Assembly (NCBI RefSeq): GCF_047496725.1
Contig: NC_132976.1
Coordinates: 14,090,501-14,154,500 of the forward strand
Source of the DNA: Anoplolepis gracilipes
Taxonomy: Eukaryota > Arthropoda > Insecta > Hymenoptera > Formicidae
Length of the DNA: 64,000 nt
Reading direction: 5' to 3'
Of the stretch, positions 1 to 13,567 are shown one piece after another. The first letter of the stretch is position 1; each line of letters starts with the position of its first letter. The position numbers and the translations under genes were made by a program. The notes under the pieces are model-generated. The model did not search any database, was not told the DNA's origin, and saw only the letters and a list, made by a program, of their open reading frames with translations.

Positions 1-473
1 AAAAGTTTACTTTATCGACTTTATCGTCACTTATTGTTTGATATGTTGTAGAGAAAGTTGTTCTGAATAATTCCCCGGAAGAATCAAATAAGGACGGCAT
101 TGGTTTAGGAGATATAACAAAAACATTAGTTTCATAAGTTTAATGCTTTTCCTTAGATATATTATAAACTAATATTATAAACAATGTAGTTTTATCAATA
201 TTTTAAGTCTTAAATGCGGGATGGAGCTCTCCCTCTACTCACTTCGAAAGAAATAATCTAACCTAATCTATTTTTAGTTTAATATTAAAAAACGGAAATA
301 GTTTAGGTTATGTTATTTATTTTGAATTGGGAGTGCAAGAGAAGAAAGTTTCATGTTGAGGCTAAATCTCTTTATGTAAAAATATTTTTATAATATTTCA
401 AAATCACATATCAGATACAAAAAGAGAGCTGTACAAAATTCAAACGGTATATTGCTCAGGAATGTACACGCAA
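1..473. other. AT-rich stretch, no gene seen
   Basis: AT-rich background. Short open frames here have no recognisable protein features. I see no RNA gene or repeat unit. Confidence 0.6.
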
Positions 474-746
474 CGGCAGAAATGGTGTCCATCGGCAACT
501 TCAGGATTACACGCATACACATGAAGTTAGTGCATATGTATACGTATGATTTCTGTTGTATGTGTGTAACGCTGAAGTTGTCGACGGACACCATTTCTGC
601 CGGTACCCGTCACACAACGGCAGAAATGGTGTCCGTCGGCAACTTCAGGATCACACGCATACACATGCAGTTAGTACATATGTATACGTATGATTTCTGT
701 TGTATGTGTGTAACGCTGAAGTTGTCGACGGACACCATTTCTGCTG
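474..746. repeat. Two tandem copies of a 129-bp palindromic element
   Basis: Each copy (474-602 and 618-746) begins CGGCAGAAATGGTGTCC and ends with its inverse, GGACACCATTTCTGCYG. The arms extend inward through a GCAACTTCAG / CTGAAGTTG stretch. The copies are nearly identical and start 144 bp apart, so a fold-back unit has been duplicated in tandem. It resembles a MITE but I see no clear target-site duplication. Open frames running through it on both strands are a by-product of the palindrome. Confidence 0.75.
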
Positions 747-1323
747 GTACCCGTACATATGTAAAAATGAAAACAATCCATTGCAACGTTAAACATACAA
801 TTGTAACGTTAAGTATTTGGCGTAGGTCCATGATCGACATTATTAGACATTATTAGTGTACTATAACTTGTACATATGCTAATATTTCTCGGAGATATTT
901 ATAAATTAATAAAATTTAGTGGAAATAAGTCGGAAAATTTCATCCGAATTCTCTTAAAAGTTATGTATTTTTACTAAAGTGCATAGTAAAATTAATCAAA
1001 CATTTTATATTTTATTATTGTGATAGATATTATTATTTTTATCGTGATAAATATTAATCAAAAACATTCTCATAAAATTTCTTTTATACCATAATGTCCC
1101 ACGTTTATACCATATTGTCCCACATGATTCTCAGAGTAAATTCTAAGAGAAAATTCTTTCATCTGTGTGCGTGAGCGTATTCGTCAAAGTCGATACAATT
1201 TCTAATAGAAAAAAAATTCGTTTATTATTCGGCGTGTCACGGTGTGTCAACGTCTCGTTGCGAGTCTACTCCAGTCATATACAATTATCCCTCAGAAGAC
1301 ATCAAACATTTCTATTAAGTAAG

Positions 1324-1384
<61 letters not shown>

Positions 1385-3113
1385 ACATGCGTATAGATAA
1401 CAGCTAAACGCAGCGAGCGCCTCGCGTAATCGCCCGCGTCAGATAATGAGTTGCGCCGTTCCTGCCTACCGCCCGTACGCATGCATAATTCGCTACCTAT
1501 TTTCTTTTATAACTTAAAAACTAAGCTTCGGATAAAATTTTGCCAAAGGAAAAATCATCTTAGAATTCATTTAGGAGTACGACATTTCAAGGACAAACGG
1601 TTATTTTAAATCACCCTGTATACGGTATAACATGTTGGGAAACTTAGCTAGTTCAATAAGTGAATAGCGCATTATGATCCTATTTATAAATATCAGGAAA
1701 TTGTATTCTCTATTTCTCTTTTTTTTCTTTCATTACATAGAGACGCATATATAAATAATATTACTTATATGATATTATATCCGACTATAACAACTCGATA
1801 TATAATTAAAATGCATTTTCTATAATATTTTTTATTACTACGTGACGTCACCTAGGTCTATGTAAAATGTAGAATTTACACTCGTTCACTATTTTTTAAA
1901 CTTCTACGAAATAATTTTGTTAATAATAGAAAGTTAAATCTAGTTCTCTCGATTTTTTCGCTGCTCTCGCCGCCGATTCAGATCGTAATTTTTTTTACTA
2001 AGTTTTGATATTAAAATGATAGTTTTAGAAACAATTTTTTTATCTATTTCTTCGTTTAATTAAATATTTAAAAGAGTTTCTGTCTTTCAATTTAATAGGA
2101 GAGAACAAATTTAATTAAAATAGGACAAGCAGAATTGGACTAATAAGAGTTGAGTACGAGATAAATAGTGCGGAAATAGAATAAAATTCCTAATTATTAT
2201 TAGGCAAAATTATTAAGATGGTTCGGTCTTGTTTCAGATCAGCCTCAGTTATTACAATAAATTAACAAAACTACAATAAATTAACAAAAAATCATATATT
2301 TTGCGGAATAATGCGATATTTTAAGTTATAATAAACCTCTCTTATAAGAAATTTCTCATCAATTTCAACCGTTAAAAAACCAATACAAACACAATGTGCA
2401 TTCCATTTTTATATATTATCTATAAATCAATATGTTAAGTAGATATTTTAAAAAAAATTAATAAACGTAGAAGTTATTCACTGATCATAAAATCGCAAGA
2501 CGCACGTGAACGAAATGCATTCGTTAGATGACACGTTGTGAATTATCGTTAAAATATAAAATAACGTTAAATGATAATAAAACAATGGTAAACGCATGGT
2601 AAACAGTATAACATGATAAATTGGGACAAGTCTCAATTATCGGTGAGATTATGGCCCGAAGTCTGAAGTATGGACTGAAACCTTTTAATAAGTTCTAATA
2701 ACCATTATATGATGTTCTAATAATCATTAGAAGTTTTATATATTTCCACGCTATTTACGCATTTGGCTTTTATTAACCAATGTTATTTATCTTATTTTAT
2801 AATATTCAAGATCTTACTTCATTTTGTTAGTAAACTTAATTAATTAATGGAAATTGAATTAATAAAGTCAAAGTCAGGAAGAAATAGATGTCGAATTAAT
2901 AAAATTGAAGTTGGAAAAAAATTAAATTTCTTCATATACAGAGCTGTCATCCAGAAATCGAAAGATTTTTGGGTTCGATTTCAGTTCTAGCGCCTTCGTT
3001 TTAATATTTTTCTTTAGAGATACAAAAGGGATACGATTTTATTAAAATTAAAATCTTAAATTAAGATTTATTTATTTACATATTATATACATATTATATA
3101 TATTAGCTTTATA
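747..3113. other. AT-rich intergenic DNA
   Basis: No gene recognised. It contains a GA microsatellite (listed separately), a short CpG-containing patch at about 1400-1490, and a phrase near 1087-1125 in which 'accata(a/t)tgtccca' occurs twice. The rest is simple AT-rich sequence. Confidence 0.5.
1327..1376. repeat. (GA)n microsatellite
   Basis: About 25 uninterrupted GA dinucleotides. They create a spurious Arg-Glu repeat in one frame. Confidence 0.95.
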
Positions 3114-3534
3114 CATAAGTTTTTACACCATGTCAAAGTTGTGATCATTGTAGAGGTTTTAATACTTTTTTTATTTTATTATTTGTTTCTTCATTCTTTT
3201 ATTTCTTATGATTTTTAATTTTTATTAGATTTTTATTTTTAAATTTTCACATATTAAGTACTACGATTGCGACTTTTAAACTTCTTGTGATAATGATTGT
3301 TCAGAATTCGACAGTTTTTTCTTCATCTTCATCTCTATTCTGAATTGTGAGCAATCATTATCAGAAGCAAAAAAATCAAAATCATAATATTTAATATGTC
3401 TAAAGATTAAAAATAAAAAAATCGTAAAAACATTAAAAAACAAAATAAAAAAGAAATAATAAAATGAAGAAAAAATATATTTAAACTTTTACAATGATCA
3501 CAACTTTGACGTAGTGTAGAAACTTTTGTAGATA
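3114..3534. repeat. Fold-back (MITE-like) element
   Basis: The left end, containing CAAAGTTGTGATCATTGTA, is matched in inverse by CAATGATCACAACTTTG near 3492-3510. The complementarity continues inward, through A/T-rich arms, to CAATCATTATCA and TGATAATGATTG in the centre. No protein is encoded. I did not find a convincing target-site duplication. Confidence 0.6.
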
Positions 3535-4117
3535 ACTAATAGTCAATCACCTATTGTTATGAGCACTCATATATCAGAAGTAATAAAAAAATTATTACTA
3601 AAATTTTTTCATTGTGAGGTGTATTTACCTTCACCTTAAAGATAACATGTAGTAAAATGACGTTAATATGATGAGCAGTACAATCAACAAAAATATTTTA
3701 CAATATTAAATATTACAATACTTATTAGTCTTGAAAAAGGTTTAGGTACCATAGTGATATACCTAGATTAATAATTAATTTTGGATTAATGGATTTTTTC
3801 TCATCTAATGGTTATTTTTGACATTCCTAATAATATACAACAATATAAAGAAAATTATTATTTAAAAATCCTAGGGACTAAAAAATATTCTTATTAACTC
3901 ATCTCTTTTGCGGTTAAAATTACAAAAAATCATTATTTTAATATATGTTATTGTATTACAACTATAGTTGGAGAAACCTTATTGCAATAAAAATTAAGTT
4001 GTTAGGGTTTTTAGCCCTTAAAAAGAACAAGTTGTACGACTATGGTTAAAATATTCATGGCTAAATATACGGTTTATTACAATTTATATTAATTATTAAT
4101 CATTGAAAATTTATATT
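3535..4117. other. AT-rich stretch, no gene seen
   Basis: AT-rich sequence without a recognised element. Confidence 0.5.
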
Positions 4118-4276
4118 CAATAGTTTTCAATTATGTTTATTTCAACTTAAGAATGTTTTAGATAACTGAATACAAATCTAATATCAATAAAATTGACAAA
4201 TTCAAATGGTATATTTGCATGTATATGTAAATTTTTGTAAAAAACCGAACATTTTTTTATTTTGACATATATATTA

Positions 4277-4822
4277 GTAGTATATTATGACAGATGGAAA
4301 CTAGTGCAGTCCTTGCAGTTGTCATCTAGCTCTATTAAGTGCCTCTGTGACCTCCTTGTTTGAGAGTGCCAATAATTTGAGCCCAGCATTTTCTGCTTTG
4401 TGGATCATTGACACTCCCACTATTTTGCATGATTCTTAATCCTTCTGTTATTGGAAGGTTTTGAAAGCTGCTTGCTAATAATTTGAACCCAGTATTTTCT
4501 GCTAGGCTTTGTGGATTATTAGCATCCCCACTATTTTGCCTGGTTCTTAGTCCTTCTGTTGTTGGAAGGTGATGTCCCGCAACATATACCTGCAGAGTGC
4601 GTCTTATCTGCAGCCATATGGGACCTACAGTTTTTAATACCGGTTCCGAACGGCCTAGTTAGAGGGAGTTTTGTGGCAAGATACTCTCGGTGGGTTGCCA
4701 CTGCCTTCCGAGAGGTAGTGATCGAATAAAATCGAACAAATTCGATATTTCTGATCGGATTTAAACTAGGGATCTTTAGTACAGGGAGCAGACGCACAAC
4801 TCACTGCGTCAGAATCGCACAC
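4277..4822 (-). mobile_element. SINE-like insertion with tRNA-derived head
   Basis: The insert is flanked by TTGACATATATATTA (4262-4276) and TTGACATTTATATTA (4823-4837), which match at 14 of 15 bases and look like an aged target-site duplication. Read leftward, it begins with a tRNA-like head: GACGCAGTGAGTTGTGCG resembles an A box, and AGTTTAAATCC about 35 bp on resembles a degenerate B box. A body with AGTGGCAACCCACCGAGAG follows, a phrase of the sort seen in arthropod SINE or RTE-type tails. The last third holds two imperfect copies of one segment (4371-4459 and 4477-4570). No poly(A) tail is visible, so the 3' boundary rests on the duplication alone. Confidence 0.5.
4371..4570. repeat. Imperfect direct repeat (two units of about 90 bp)
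   Basis: Both units contain 'aataatttga(g/a)cccag(c/t)attttctgc', then 'ctttgtggat(c/t)att', and end 'cttctgtt(a/g)ttggaaggt'. They lie within the SINE-like insertion and probably reflect duplication inside its body. Confidence 0.75.
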
Positions 4823-4930
4823 TTGACATTTATATTAATTCTGTATAAGATTTTAATATTATCAGATTTATATTCAGCGATCTAAAAAATTAAGTTTAAA
4901 TAAATTGAGCTTAAATAATTAAAAACTATT

Positions 4931-5968
4931 TGATAACTTGTCAATGGCCTAATATGTTGCAATAGACTATATTTAATTATAAATATTTTATTAATTATAT
5001 GTATAGTCGACATAAATTTCTTTTAAAGAGTTGTTGAAAGTTATAATATAATTTAAGTTTGTGACTGCAAATATAATACAAATTATAATATTAAAAATAT
5101 AAAAAAACATTTTGTCTTTTTAAATGAAAATATTTTTGGAATAAGAAATATGCCGAAATAAATAAATATATAATATAATAACGTTAACGGCGGCGGTTTT
5201 GAAATTTTTTTCAAATTTTAGTAGAGAAAAAAAACTTTTAAATGTTTCTTTTTCTCTTGCTAACACTTACAATTAGTAAAAGTTAATGTAGTGTCAGTGT
5301 ACTGAAAACCAATTTTTTAACATTAATTTACTTTATTTTCCATTTTTTCTTATTGAAATTAAGCAATTTCACAATTTCTTGTACATTTTGTCCCATAAAA
5401 ACATAATGACCGCCATGAAAAAATTCTTATAGCTATTCGGCAATTTTTTGTCAAATTCAGTGTACTTTATTGTCAGGCTTGGGGAAGTTAATTTTTTTTT
5501 TAACTAAGTTAAGTTGAAAGTTAATTGGCAATAAATTAAATAAGTTAACATTTAAAGTTAAAAACAAAAACTAACTTAGTTAAAAGTTAAGTTAAAAAGT
5601 TAAAAATTAAAGTTAAAAGTTAACGTTAATTATATAAAACTACATTTTTTGCATAATTAATCTTTTAATTGATATTTTAATTTAGGCTATAATAAAAAGA
5701 TATATAAAAAAGTAGAAAATATATTTTTCTTTTTTATAAATTATAAAAGACTATCTTTTTATTATTTTTTATTTTTCTTTATATATTATTAATTGGAATT
5801 TTAAATAGAGTTCTTCTAAAGTCCCTAATTTATTTCTTTCCCAAGCATTCTAATAATTCTTTATCTAATAACAATTCGACATATAAACAAATAAAATAGC
5901 TTTAATATATATATATAGAAAAAATAAATTTATTATGATTATACTATATGATTATATATGATTATATC
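4931..5968. other. AT-rich intergenic DNA
   Basis: No gene recognised. At 5480-5630 there is a low-complexity run built from GTTAA and AAGTTAA words ('aactaagttaagttgaaagtt' type), and a short (TA)n at 5906-5916. Confidence 0.5.
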
Positions 5969-6531
5969 CGAAAGAATGACCCCAAAAATCGCTTGTTTTT
6001 TCACCCTTGAATTCGGACTTAAATTTGATGCTAAATAACAGTTTATAATGTACTTTAAAACTGCATAATTAGATTTTTCAAAGATTGAGGGGGGGAGGGA
6101 AGATTTCGAAAAATCTGATACTGTAGTTTTAAACTACATTAACAATCATAAAACTTTTATTGGAAACGTTTTCTTATATCTCTTACCGTTTCGACGGTAT
6201 TTGCTCAGAAATATAAAAATCAATTTTTCTCAAGAGTGTGTTTCACCTCCTTAACGGCTGAAAAAGCACGTATAAAAAAATACGTGTCTCCTATTTCGAC
6301 CTAGGCTATAACAAAGCGCATTAAAATCGGAGCAGGATATTTCTATACCTTTCCTTGTTAGTTGGTGCATAATGACAACTTTGACCCCTCATATCTCAGC
6401 AATAAAAAATGGGTTTAATTTGAAAATCTCAGAGAATTAATGTTTCATGATAAACTATTATTTAGCATCAAGTCCGAATTCAAGAATGAAAAAACAAGTG
6501 ATTTCTGGCCTGTTTTTGGGGTCACTTTTTG
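5969..6531. repeat. Fold-back element with TGACCCCAAAAA termini
   Basis: The left end TGACCCCAAAAATC...ACAAGCG type sequence (5977 on) is mirrored by TTTTTGGGGTCA ending at 6524. The arms run about 70 bp, to TGCTAAATAACAGTTTA / TAAACTATTATTTAGCA. The interior shares several hundred bases with the fold-back repeats at 38379-38755 and 54802-55165, including ACTGCATAATTAGATTTTT and CTCTTACCGTTTCGACGG. I see no coding sequence inside. Confidence 0.65.
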
Positions 6532-8760
6532 GCGTGATCTGACCATATGTAATATAATTTGTCCATATATAATTAAATCTGAAAATCGACGCGATATGAT
6601 TTGATCATATGTAATAATATCCAAAATTTGTCGTGATATGATCTTATCGTTGTATAATTACATTCGGCTAGATTTGTTTTTATATATAATCAGGTTGAAT
6701 CAAATATGATTATATAAAGATATGGTGTTATATGTATAAGATAATATGGAGCAATTTTCGAATATTGTTATATATGATCATATAAAATTACATATGTTAT
6801 CAAATCTTTTTATATGTGAATTTTACTTTTTTCTTGTCCACGTTTTACTATACATTGTTTTATAGCTTCCGATGATAGTAAAAAAGAGATTAAAACGTAG
6901 AACCTTGAACAATTAATAAATTGCATTGAAAGAAAAAAAATTAACTTCCGCTTTAATTATCACGCTTCGTTCCCATTTCTTATGTTTGTGGACATTCCAT
7001 CAGAGTCTTCAGCTTCAGTTTCGTTATAATTTTAACAAAGCGCATCTTTTCAATTATCTTTCGCAAAAAAGAAAATATAACTTTCCTCTTTCTTTTAGGA
7101 TTCCTTTTCCACCATCAAATATTTGATCAACAGTTGCAAGAGGATGTCACATCAATTATTATATGATATTTTCATATGTTTGATCGAAAATTTCTTTAAT
7201 CATTTAATAAAATTTAAATTTTTATTGTAAGTATATTCCGATAAATTTTCGTGCAATATTTTCTCACATAAGATATTCCTTGTTAAATAAGGAAATAAAA
7301 GAAAATTTATAATATGCCAATTGAGTATCAGGTTTGTTACGTGTTTTGCATTGTCTTTGAATTGTATTTTCCTGATGTCCTGACTAGCGTTTGAAGTTTT
7401 CTGATACATAAGCGCACCTCTATCCATAGTTGGTATAGAAACTTTTATCGGTATATGTCAAACTGTCAGAGACGTCCCTATAGGAGCAGTTTCCGGTCTA
7501 TTAAAGACCGCATTTTGCATACATATATTGAATGTAAAATAAAAATCAGCTTTGCAAAAGCGAAAGTAAAATCAAATTTTCAATTATTTATTAATTTTTA
7601 CACATTTAAGAAATTTAGTGTGTGAATAAAATGTAATATTTTTATTAAACGTGTAAATCTTCTTACGTATATTACTTTTTTCAACAATATTGGAAGTAAT
7701 TTTTATTGATGGATGTATATAAAAGTGACATAAAAACGATGCCAACCAATTGATTTTTCTTTCTGTAATAGGTACAACATAGCGCACTGTCTCTATAACG
7801 TCATCAGATAAACACAGCGCCTGCTTCTTTCGCATTCAATATCAATGTACGTATCAGTTCCTGAATAAGATCAATTTTTGAATAAAATTATGCACTTTTA
7901 TTGATACTAAGCTTTTTTAAATCATATCTTAAAAAATACAAATTTATAAGATAAAGCAAAATATCTAGATTTTGATAACAAAAACGTTTTATACAATATA
8001 TGAAATATTAAAGACATTTAAAAAACTTGTTTTGAAAAAATATTTAAACTGAAAAGGTTTTTTTTAAATGTGATTAATATTCCATGTGCAAAATGTTTTT
8101 CTCATCAAAATGTAGTTATTTTGCTATATTTTATAAATATATTTTTTAAGATAAAGATTGAAAGAAGCTTAATATCAATAAAAATGCGTTTTTATTTAAA
8201 TCGATCTTGTGCAGGACATACGTCTATTTTATTATTGTCTTGAGATTGAATCAACCGAGGTCAAGCTGGTCACCTATCTACTGACGTCAATCTGACAGTC
8301 CACATACTGTCTGTTCATTGTCTTCAGAAAATTGGATTTAGCCGTGAAAGAGTGGGAGCGGCCTCAATTTTGAGAAAGAGACAGTTATATCCTTTGAATA
8401 CTCTTTCTGTATTGTAACGTTAATTGGCTACTGCAAAAAACTCTTTACGTAAAACCCTTTCATAAACATCGTTCGAAAATCTCTTTGAGATAGTTTTTGA
8501 GAAACAAGAATAGTTTACCATATTTATATTCTTGCACATAATGACTAATATCACTACTAATAAAACTGATTGTGCTACTCAGCATTATTAAAGTTAATTG
8601 AGGCAAATATTTTTAGTAACAATTAGTACATATATTAAAACAAGACAGGTAGACCTACACACTATCTGCTTCCTTTTCTCAAGTCTATATATAGGCTCTC
8701 TACCTCATATTTTTATGTGGCTCTAGTATGTATAGAGTTTAATGTGGTTATTAGTTATTA
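6532..8760. other. AT-rich intergenic DNA
   Basis: Around 6540-6800 there are repeated CCATATATAATT / TGATTATATA words, similar to the palindrome at 15.8-16.0 kb. Short open frames at 6926-7126, 7200-7427 and 7584-7835 are not recognisable proteins. No RNA gene is seen. Confidence 0.5.
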
Positions 8761-8762
8761 TA

Positions 8763-9234
8763 CAAGATTTCTCAAAATGACCGTATCACCTCTCGGGTGC
8801 AGGTAGAGCGGGTTAAATTGAATAGAAAAGTCCTCTACCATTTTGCGATTTTTGCAATAATTATTGAGAAATTAATTTATAAAGATCGGCAAATTTGACG
8901 CGAGTATCAGCGCGCAGCGAGAAGGACGGCCCACCGCTAGGGCAGTCGCTAATTAATAATCACTAATCTGTTGTTCTTATCAACACTTCGTCTATACCCC
9001 TGGTAACCGTGAGGCACTGGCTGTCTGTTTACGTTGCGCACCCTTAGCAACCAGCCTAGCGATGGGCCGTCCTTCTCGCGGCGCGCTGATACTCGCGCCG
9101 GATTTGCCAATCTTTATAAATTAATTTCTCAATAATCATTGCAAAAATTGCAAAATGATAGACAACTTTTTGATTCAATTTAATCCGCTCTACCTGCAGC
9201 CGAGAGGAGATACAGTCATTTTGAGACATCCTTG
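8763..9234. repeat. TA-flanked fold-back MITE, CAGGGTGTCYC family
   Basis: This 472-bp element starts CAAGATTTCTCAAAATGACCG, ends CATTTTGAGACATCCTTG, and is flanked by TA on both sides. The long arms share ACCTCTCGG.TGCAGGTAGAGCGG, 'attttgc(g)attttt', GAGAAATTAATTTATAAAG and GAAGGACGGCCCA with their inverses. A TA target fits the Tc1/mariner superfamily. It is closely related to the left part of the element at 20876-22016 and to 35180-35462. Confidence 0.75.
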
Positions 9235-10439
9235 TATACTATATTACTTTACTTATTTTTTCTCTTTTTTTTTTAGGGGGAATTTGTGCGTGCGTGCGTG
9301 CGTGCGTGCGTGTGTGTGTGTGAACGGAATCAGGAACTTACTAATGGTAATCTTTAGAGAATTTTGAGACTGAAAGAATTTTTACCCAGTATTTCCGAAA
9401 AAAGTCTTTAGAATAAATTAAATATTAGAAAAGAAAATAGATGATAAAATATTATCATTTTTTAAATACACTGCGATTGTATTGGAATATAATTTTAATT
9501 TAAATTTTAATGAGATAAAAATATATAATATTAAAAATTAAAAGAAGCATGATAAAAAAATTACCAGAGAAGTGTATATAATATAGAAATGACTATCTTG
9601 GTATTTTGGCTAAAAAATTGTCTTTAACACTTGACCAAAGCAACTATAATGTTAAAATGATGCAAAGATATAATTGATTATATAAGCAACAAATATGAAA
9701 AAAACGGTAAACTGAAATTATACTTTTATTATTTGCACAAGATACATCAGCTATAAACCCAGCGTTATGCTTTAATAAGGACAGGCAATTGTAAGCTATC
9801 CGAATGCTAATAGACACGGTGCGGCTTTTCATGCAATTACTAACATATGTATATGAGGCACAATCGACGTTGATTGCATTCCGAATCAGAATTAATCCGA
9901 GATATAATCAGATTGTGTAACCAGATTGACAATATAAATTTATTTACCATTTGATTGATAAAAACATTAAACATTTCAAAGTTTGCGTCGAAAGAATGTT
10001 CAAGTCTTTACAGTGGTTTATTTTAACTTTGAAATGGCTCTTTTTTATTAGTTACAAACGTTTTTATTACTTCAACTTTTAAAATTTTCTATTTTTTATG
10101 CAATTTATCAAGTAATCGTTAATCACATAGAGCAAACGCATTGCACAATAACAATGTAAATAAATGAGTAAATGATAAATTTTATTATATTCCGACCCTT
10201 TTAGAGTTACAATTGTTATACAAAATATATTAGCGTATATAATTTAGTCATTAACTTATATTAGTATGTCCAGAATATATTATATCCACTAACTTACATT
10301 AATTTATATTATATTTTTTTAAATTTATTTATTAATTATTTATTAATTATATAATTCTTATATAATTATTATTTATTATAAAATTAGTTTAATTTTTCTA
10401 ATAATTCTTACATAATTCTTATTTATATTTATTTTTATC
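9235..10439. other. AT-rich intergenic DNA
   Basis: Contains a small (GCGT)n/(GT)n tract at about 9286-9322. No gene, RNA or long repeat recognised. Confidence 0.5.
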
Positions 10440-10458
10440 TTTCCTTAATCAATTCTTC

Positions 10459-10521
<63 letters not shown>

Positions 10522-10770
10522 CCTCTCTCTCTCTCTCTCTCTCCCTCTCTCTCTCTTTCTCTCTCTCTCCCGCCCTCCCTCCCTCTTTCTCTCTCTCTTC
10601 TTTTTCCTCATCCCCTTTTTCATCTCACCTTTAATCTTTCCCCTTTTAATTTCCATTCCTTTTACACGCCTCCGTTTCTTTCCCCTCTACTACACTTTTT
10701 TTCATCCATTCCTTTCTTTTTTCTCCTAACATTCTCTTCACTATCTTGCCAATATCCCTTTTCTCTTTCT
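10440..10770. repeat. (CT)n microsatellite and polypyrimidine tract
   Basis: About 10460-10600 is nearly pure CT with a few CCC interruptions. It grades into a C/T-rich tract to about 10770. Arg/Glu-rich frames on the minus strand are artefacts of the repeat. Similar tracts lie at 36.2-37.1, 43.9-44.3 and 48.1 kb. Confidence 0.9.
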
Positions 10771-13343
10771 TTTTCCATCCAGTACCGTTTTCAAACATGT
10801 TCCCACGCATCTCACTTATATTCTTTTTTGAATCTTTAATAATGTATGTAAAATTATTTATAATAATGTATATATAAAAGTACCTCCTTTTAAAATCCAT
10901 TTTATCTGTGCAAAGTAAAATAAAAAATATTGTATATTCAAATAAAAGTTGTTTGGTTCGAAAGAGAAACAAGACAGTACTATTGATTTGACCTTAAGTG
11001 TATGTACCAAGGTTATAACCTAACATTTAATAGTTTATGAGATATTTTTTACTTTAATTCAACATAATTTTACATAGTTCTTTTTTACATAAACCATGAA
11101 ATATTTCGTAAAATATTCATTTTTCACAATTTTATCTACATATTTTTATGCATTGAATAATTATACGGAAGTTAATTTTGTTTTTGTAGATAGAACATCT
11201 GAATTTTTTTATATAAATTAATTCCTCACAATATTCTATGTGAAAAGTTATAAGGATATAATGACCAAAAAGTAAATACTTTACAAGATATTTAATATTT
11301 TAATTTGACATAATTATACATAAACTATGAAATAATGTAAAATATTAATTTTTTAATTATTTTAGTACTTATATATACTACGCAGAAAAATTAAAGAGCC
11401 ACTTTCTTCATATAAAAAAGGTCAATTTTTAAGTAGTTGCAACTTTCTTAAAAATAATCGGAATGAAATCAATAAAAAAGCGTTTCGAAACTTCAAGTTT
11501 CTAGTTTTAGAATCTTTAAATGAATTTCTTTCTATTCGTTACAAAATTACGTTGTAAGAAAGCGACGTCCATCGATTAAACAAATTTTTCAAAAATTTGT
11601 TGAAGAGAGAATACTGAATTAAAAAAAAATCCTAGCATGATTTTATTAATTGAGTGTTAAAGAACATTTTTTTTAGTTTTAATTTCTATTTTTAACGAAT
11701 GTTCTATGATTTTTTTTCACCGAGATATTTATTATTAAAGCAAAATCGAGCTATTGACTTTGAACGTTTATAACTAGTGAAAAAATGATCGTACAATAAT
11801 CATTAAAAAAGCAATTTAAAAAGAAAAGCTAAGGTCTCTGCATTCCCTTAAGTAAGAATTAAAAGTAATCAAAATATTATAATCAAATATTATAATCAAT
11901 GATAATATTATAATCAATTATATTTTAATTAAACATTTTATTTATAAATATTTTAATTTTCAAAAAATAACAATAGCCAAAAATGAAAACAAAATCGATT
12001 AATATTTCTCTTTTTATCTTCTCTAGAAACTCAATATCTTCTGTCGTCTCTATTTGTCGCTGGAACAGTGTTTAAGTAAGATAAAAAGTGGTAATATAAA
12101 AAGGTGGTATAAATATGATTAGATCTATTATATCTTTCTTCTTTTATGGATTAATTGAAATGGAATTCAGATACAAAAGATTTTGTATGATATCGATGTT
12201 TAGTGAATAACTTCGAATGACCGACATACACACATTTCTTTTTAAATTTAATATTGAAAACTTACAAAATTCATTTAGTATAGTTTTATAAAACATTTTG
12301 TTAGATAACTCTTTTTAGTCTAGTTCATTGCAGTCAATTAACGGTTTCTTTTTATTCATCTACTTCTCAAATGGAACGTACCTTTAATTATGAATTAAAA
12401 AATACTAGGAAATAGATTTGTATTACTTTGTTTCTAAGTGAATTTCAAATTTTGTAATTGAATAAATGGTACTGCTTTGTCTTATCTGAAAATAAATGAA
12501 TTTAATGTAGTTATTAACGATCCATAATTAAGCTAAATGAGGAAAAAAAATAATAATTATATAGATTTATCAAGTTTATAAAGTTTATACATATATTAAT
12601 TTTTCTTACTTCTCGGCAGAATATATCTTTTTAAATAGATATTGAAAGAAATAATTAATAGAAAAAAATTAAGAAAAAATATTAATAAAAAAGCAACATA
12701 AGAGAACGACTAATGGCGGCTTGATGCACTCTCAAAATACGATGTGACTAATTTTCTCTAACTAGTCCAATTGCAAATAATGTTCTTGGCACGCATACAG
12801 TACGACGCAGTTGCAGAACTAGCCATGGAATTTTGCCTACATATGCTCAAATATATTTATATATAAAAATTCTTAAGAATAAAAAAATTACGCAAATTTG
12901 ATGCGACATAATGTATAAAAGTATTGAGATAAGTGTAATAGAATAGGATAAAATAGAATGATTAATAATCGAATTATAAACATTAATAATCTAATTAGAA
13001 TTGTTAATAGCTATGTGATCGATTGAATAAGAGAAAAAATGTTTATTCATGCTTGTAAAACATCATAATATATAAAGTTGCTTATCTGAGTGAAAGTGAC
13101 CGCGGCTGACAATGAGTCAAACAGAATTTCTGACTTTCATGTATAGTAACACCACTAAATGCTTCATGTTGCCTCATTTTCCGTTTCTACGATCACGATT
13201 TTACAGTGATAAAGTCTATGTTACATTATATATTTTGTGTTAATTGATGCATACAATTCATGATTTATTCATGCAATATTGTTTTAAATAAAAATAGAAT
13301 CTATTTTTAAAATTTAATAAAAATGTTATTATAAAAATGAAGC
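10771..13343. other. AT-rich intergenic DNA with repeat fragments
   Basis: About 11040-11350 contains sequence related to the fold-back at 18270-18700 ('gagatattttttactttaatt(c/t)(a/g)acataattttacat'). No protein-coding gene or RNA gene is recognised in the rest. Confidence 0.45.
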
Positions 13344-13567
13344 TAATTGTAAGTAAATAAATATTTATAACATATACGTACATATATTTTACATAAAAAG
13401 CTTTTAGAAATCCATATATTGTACAATAAATACATTAATCTTTACATATATATATATATATGTATATATATAGATTAATGTATTTATTGTACAATATATG
13501 GATTTCTAAAAGCTTTTTATGTAAAATATATGTGCATATATGTTATAAATATTTATTTACTTACAAT

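Larger units (their letters stand above)
4118..4930. repeat. Palindromic MITE split by a later insertion
   Basis: The left arm (about 4118-4261, from TTTTCAATTATGTTTATTTC) and right arm (about 4838-4930) match the two arms of the uninterrupted 254-bp palindrome at 53219-53472. Shared phrases include a 'taatatcaa(t/a)a...attgacaaattcaaatgg' type block on the left and TTATATTAATTCTG followed by CAGATT(T/C)ATATTCA on the right. About 550 bp not present in the other copy separates the arms here. Confidence 0.6.

Noticed and set aside
452..856. 134-codon plus-strand frame and its 76-codon minus-strand counterpart
   Set aside because: They are read-through of a tandem palindromic repeat, with the same peptide repeated twice.
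1165..1407. 80-codon open frame with an Arg-Glu repeat
   Set aside because: The second half is the (GA)n microsatellite and the first half has no protein features.
10435..10972. Arg/Glu/Lys-rich minus-strand frames
   Set aside because: Created by (CT)n and pyrimidine-rich DNA.
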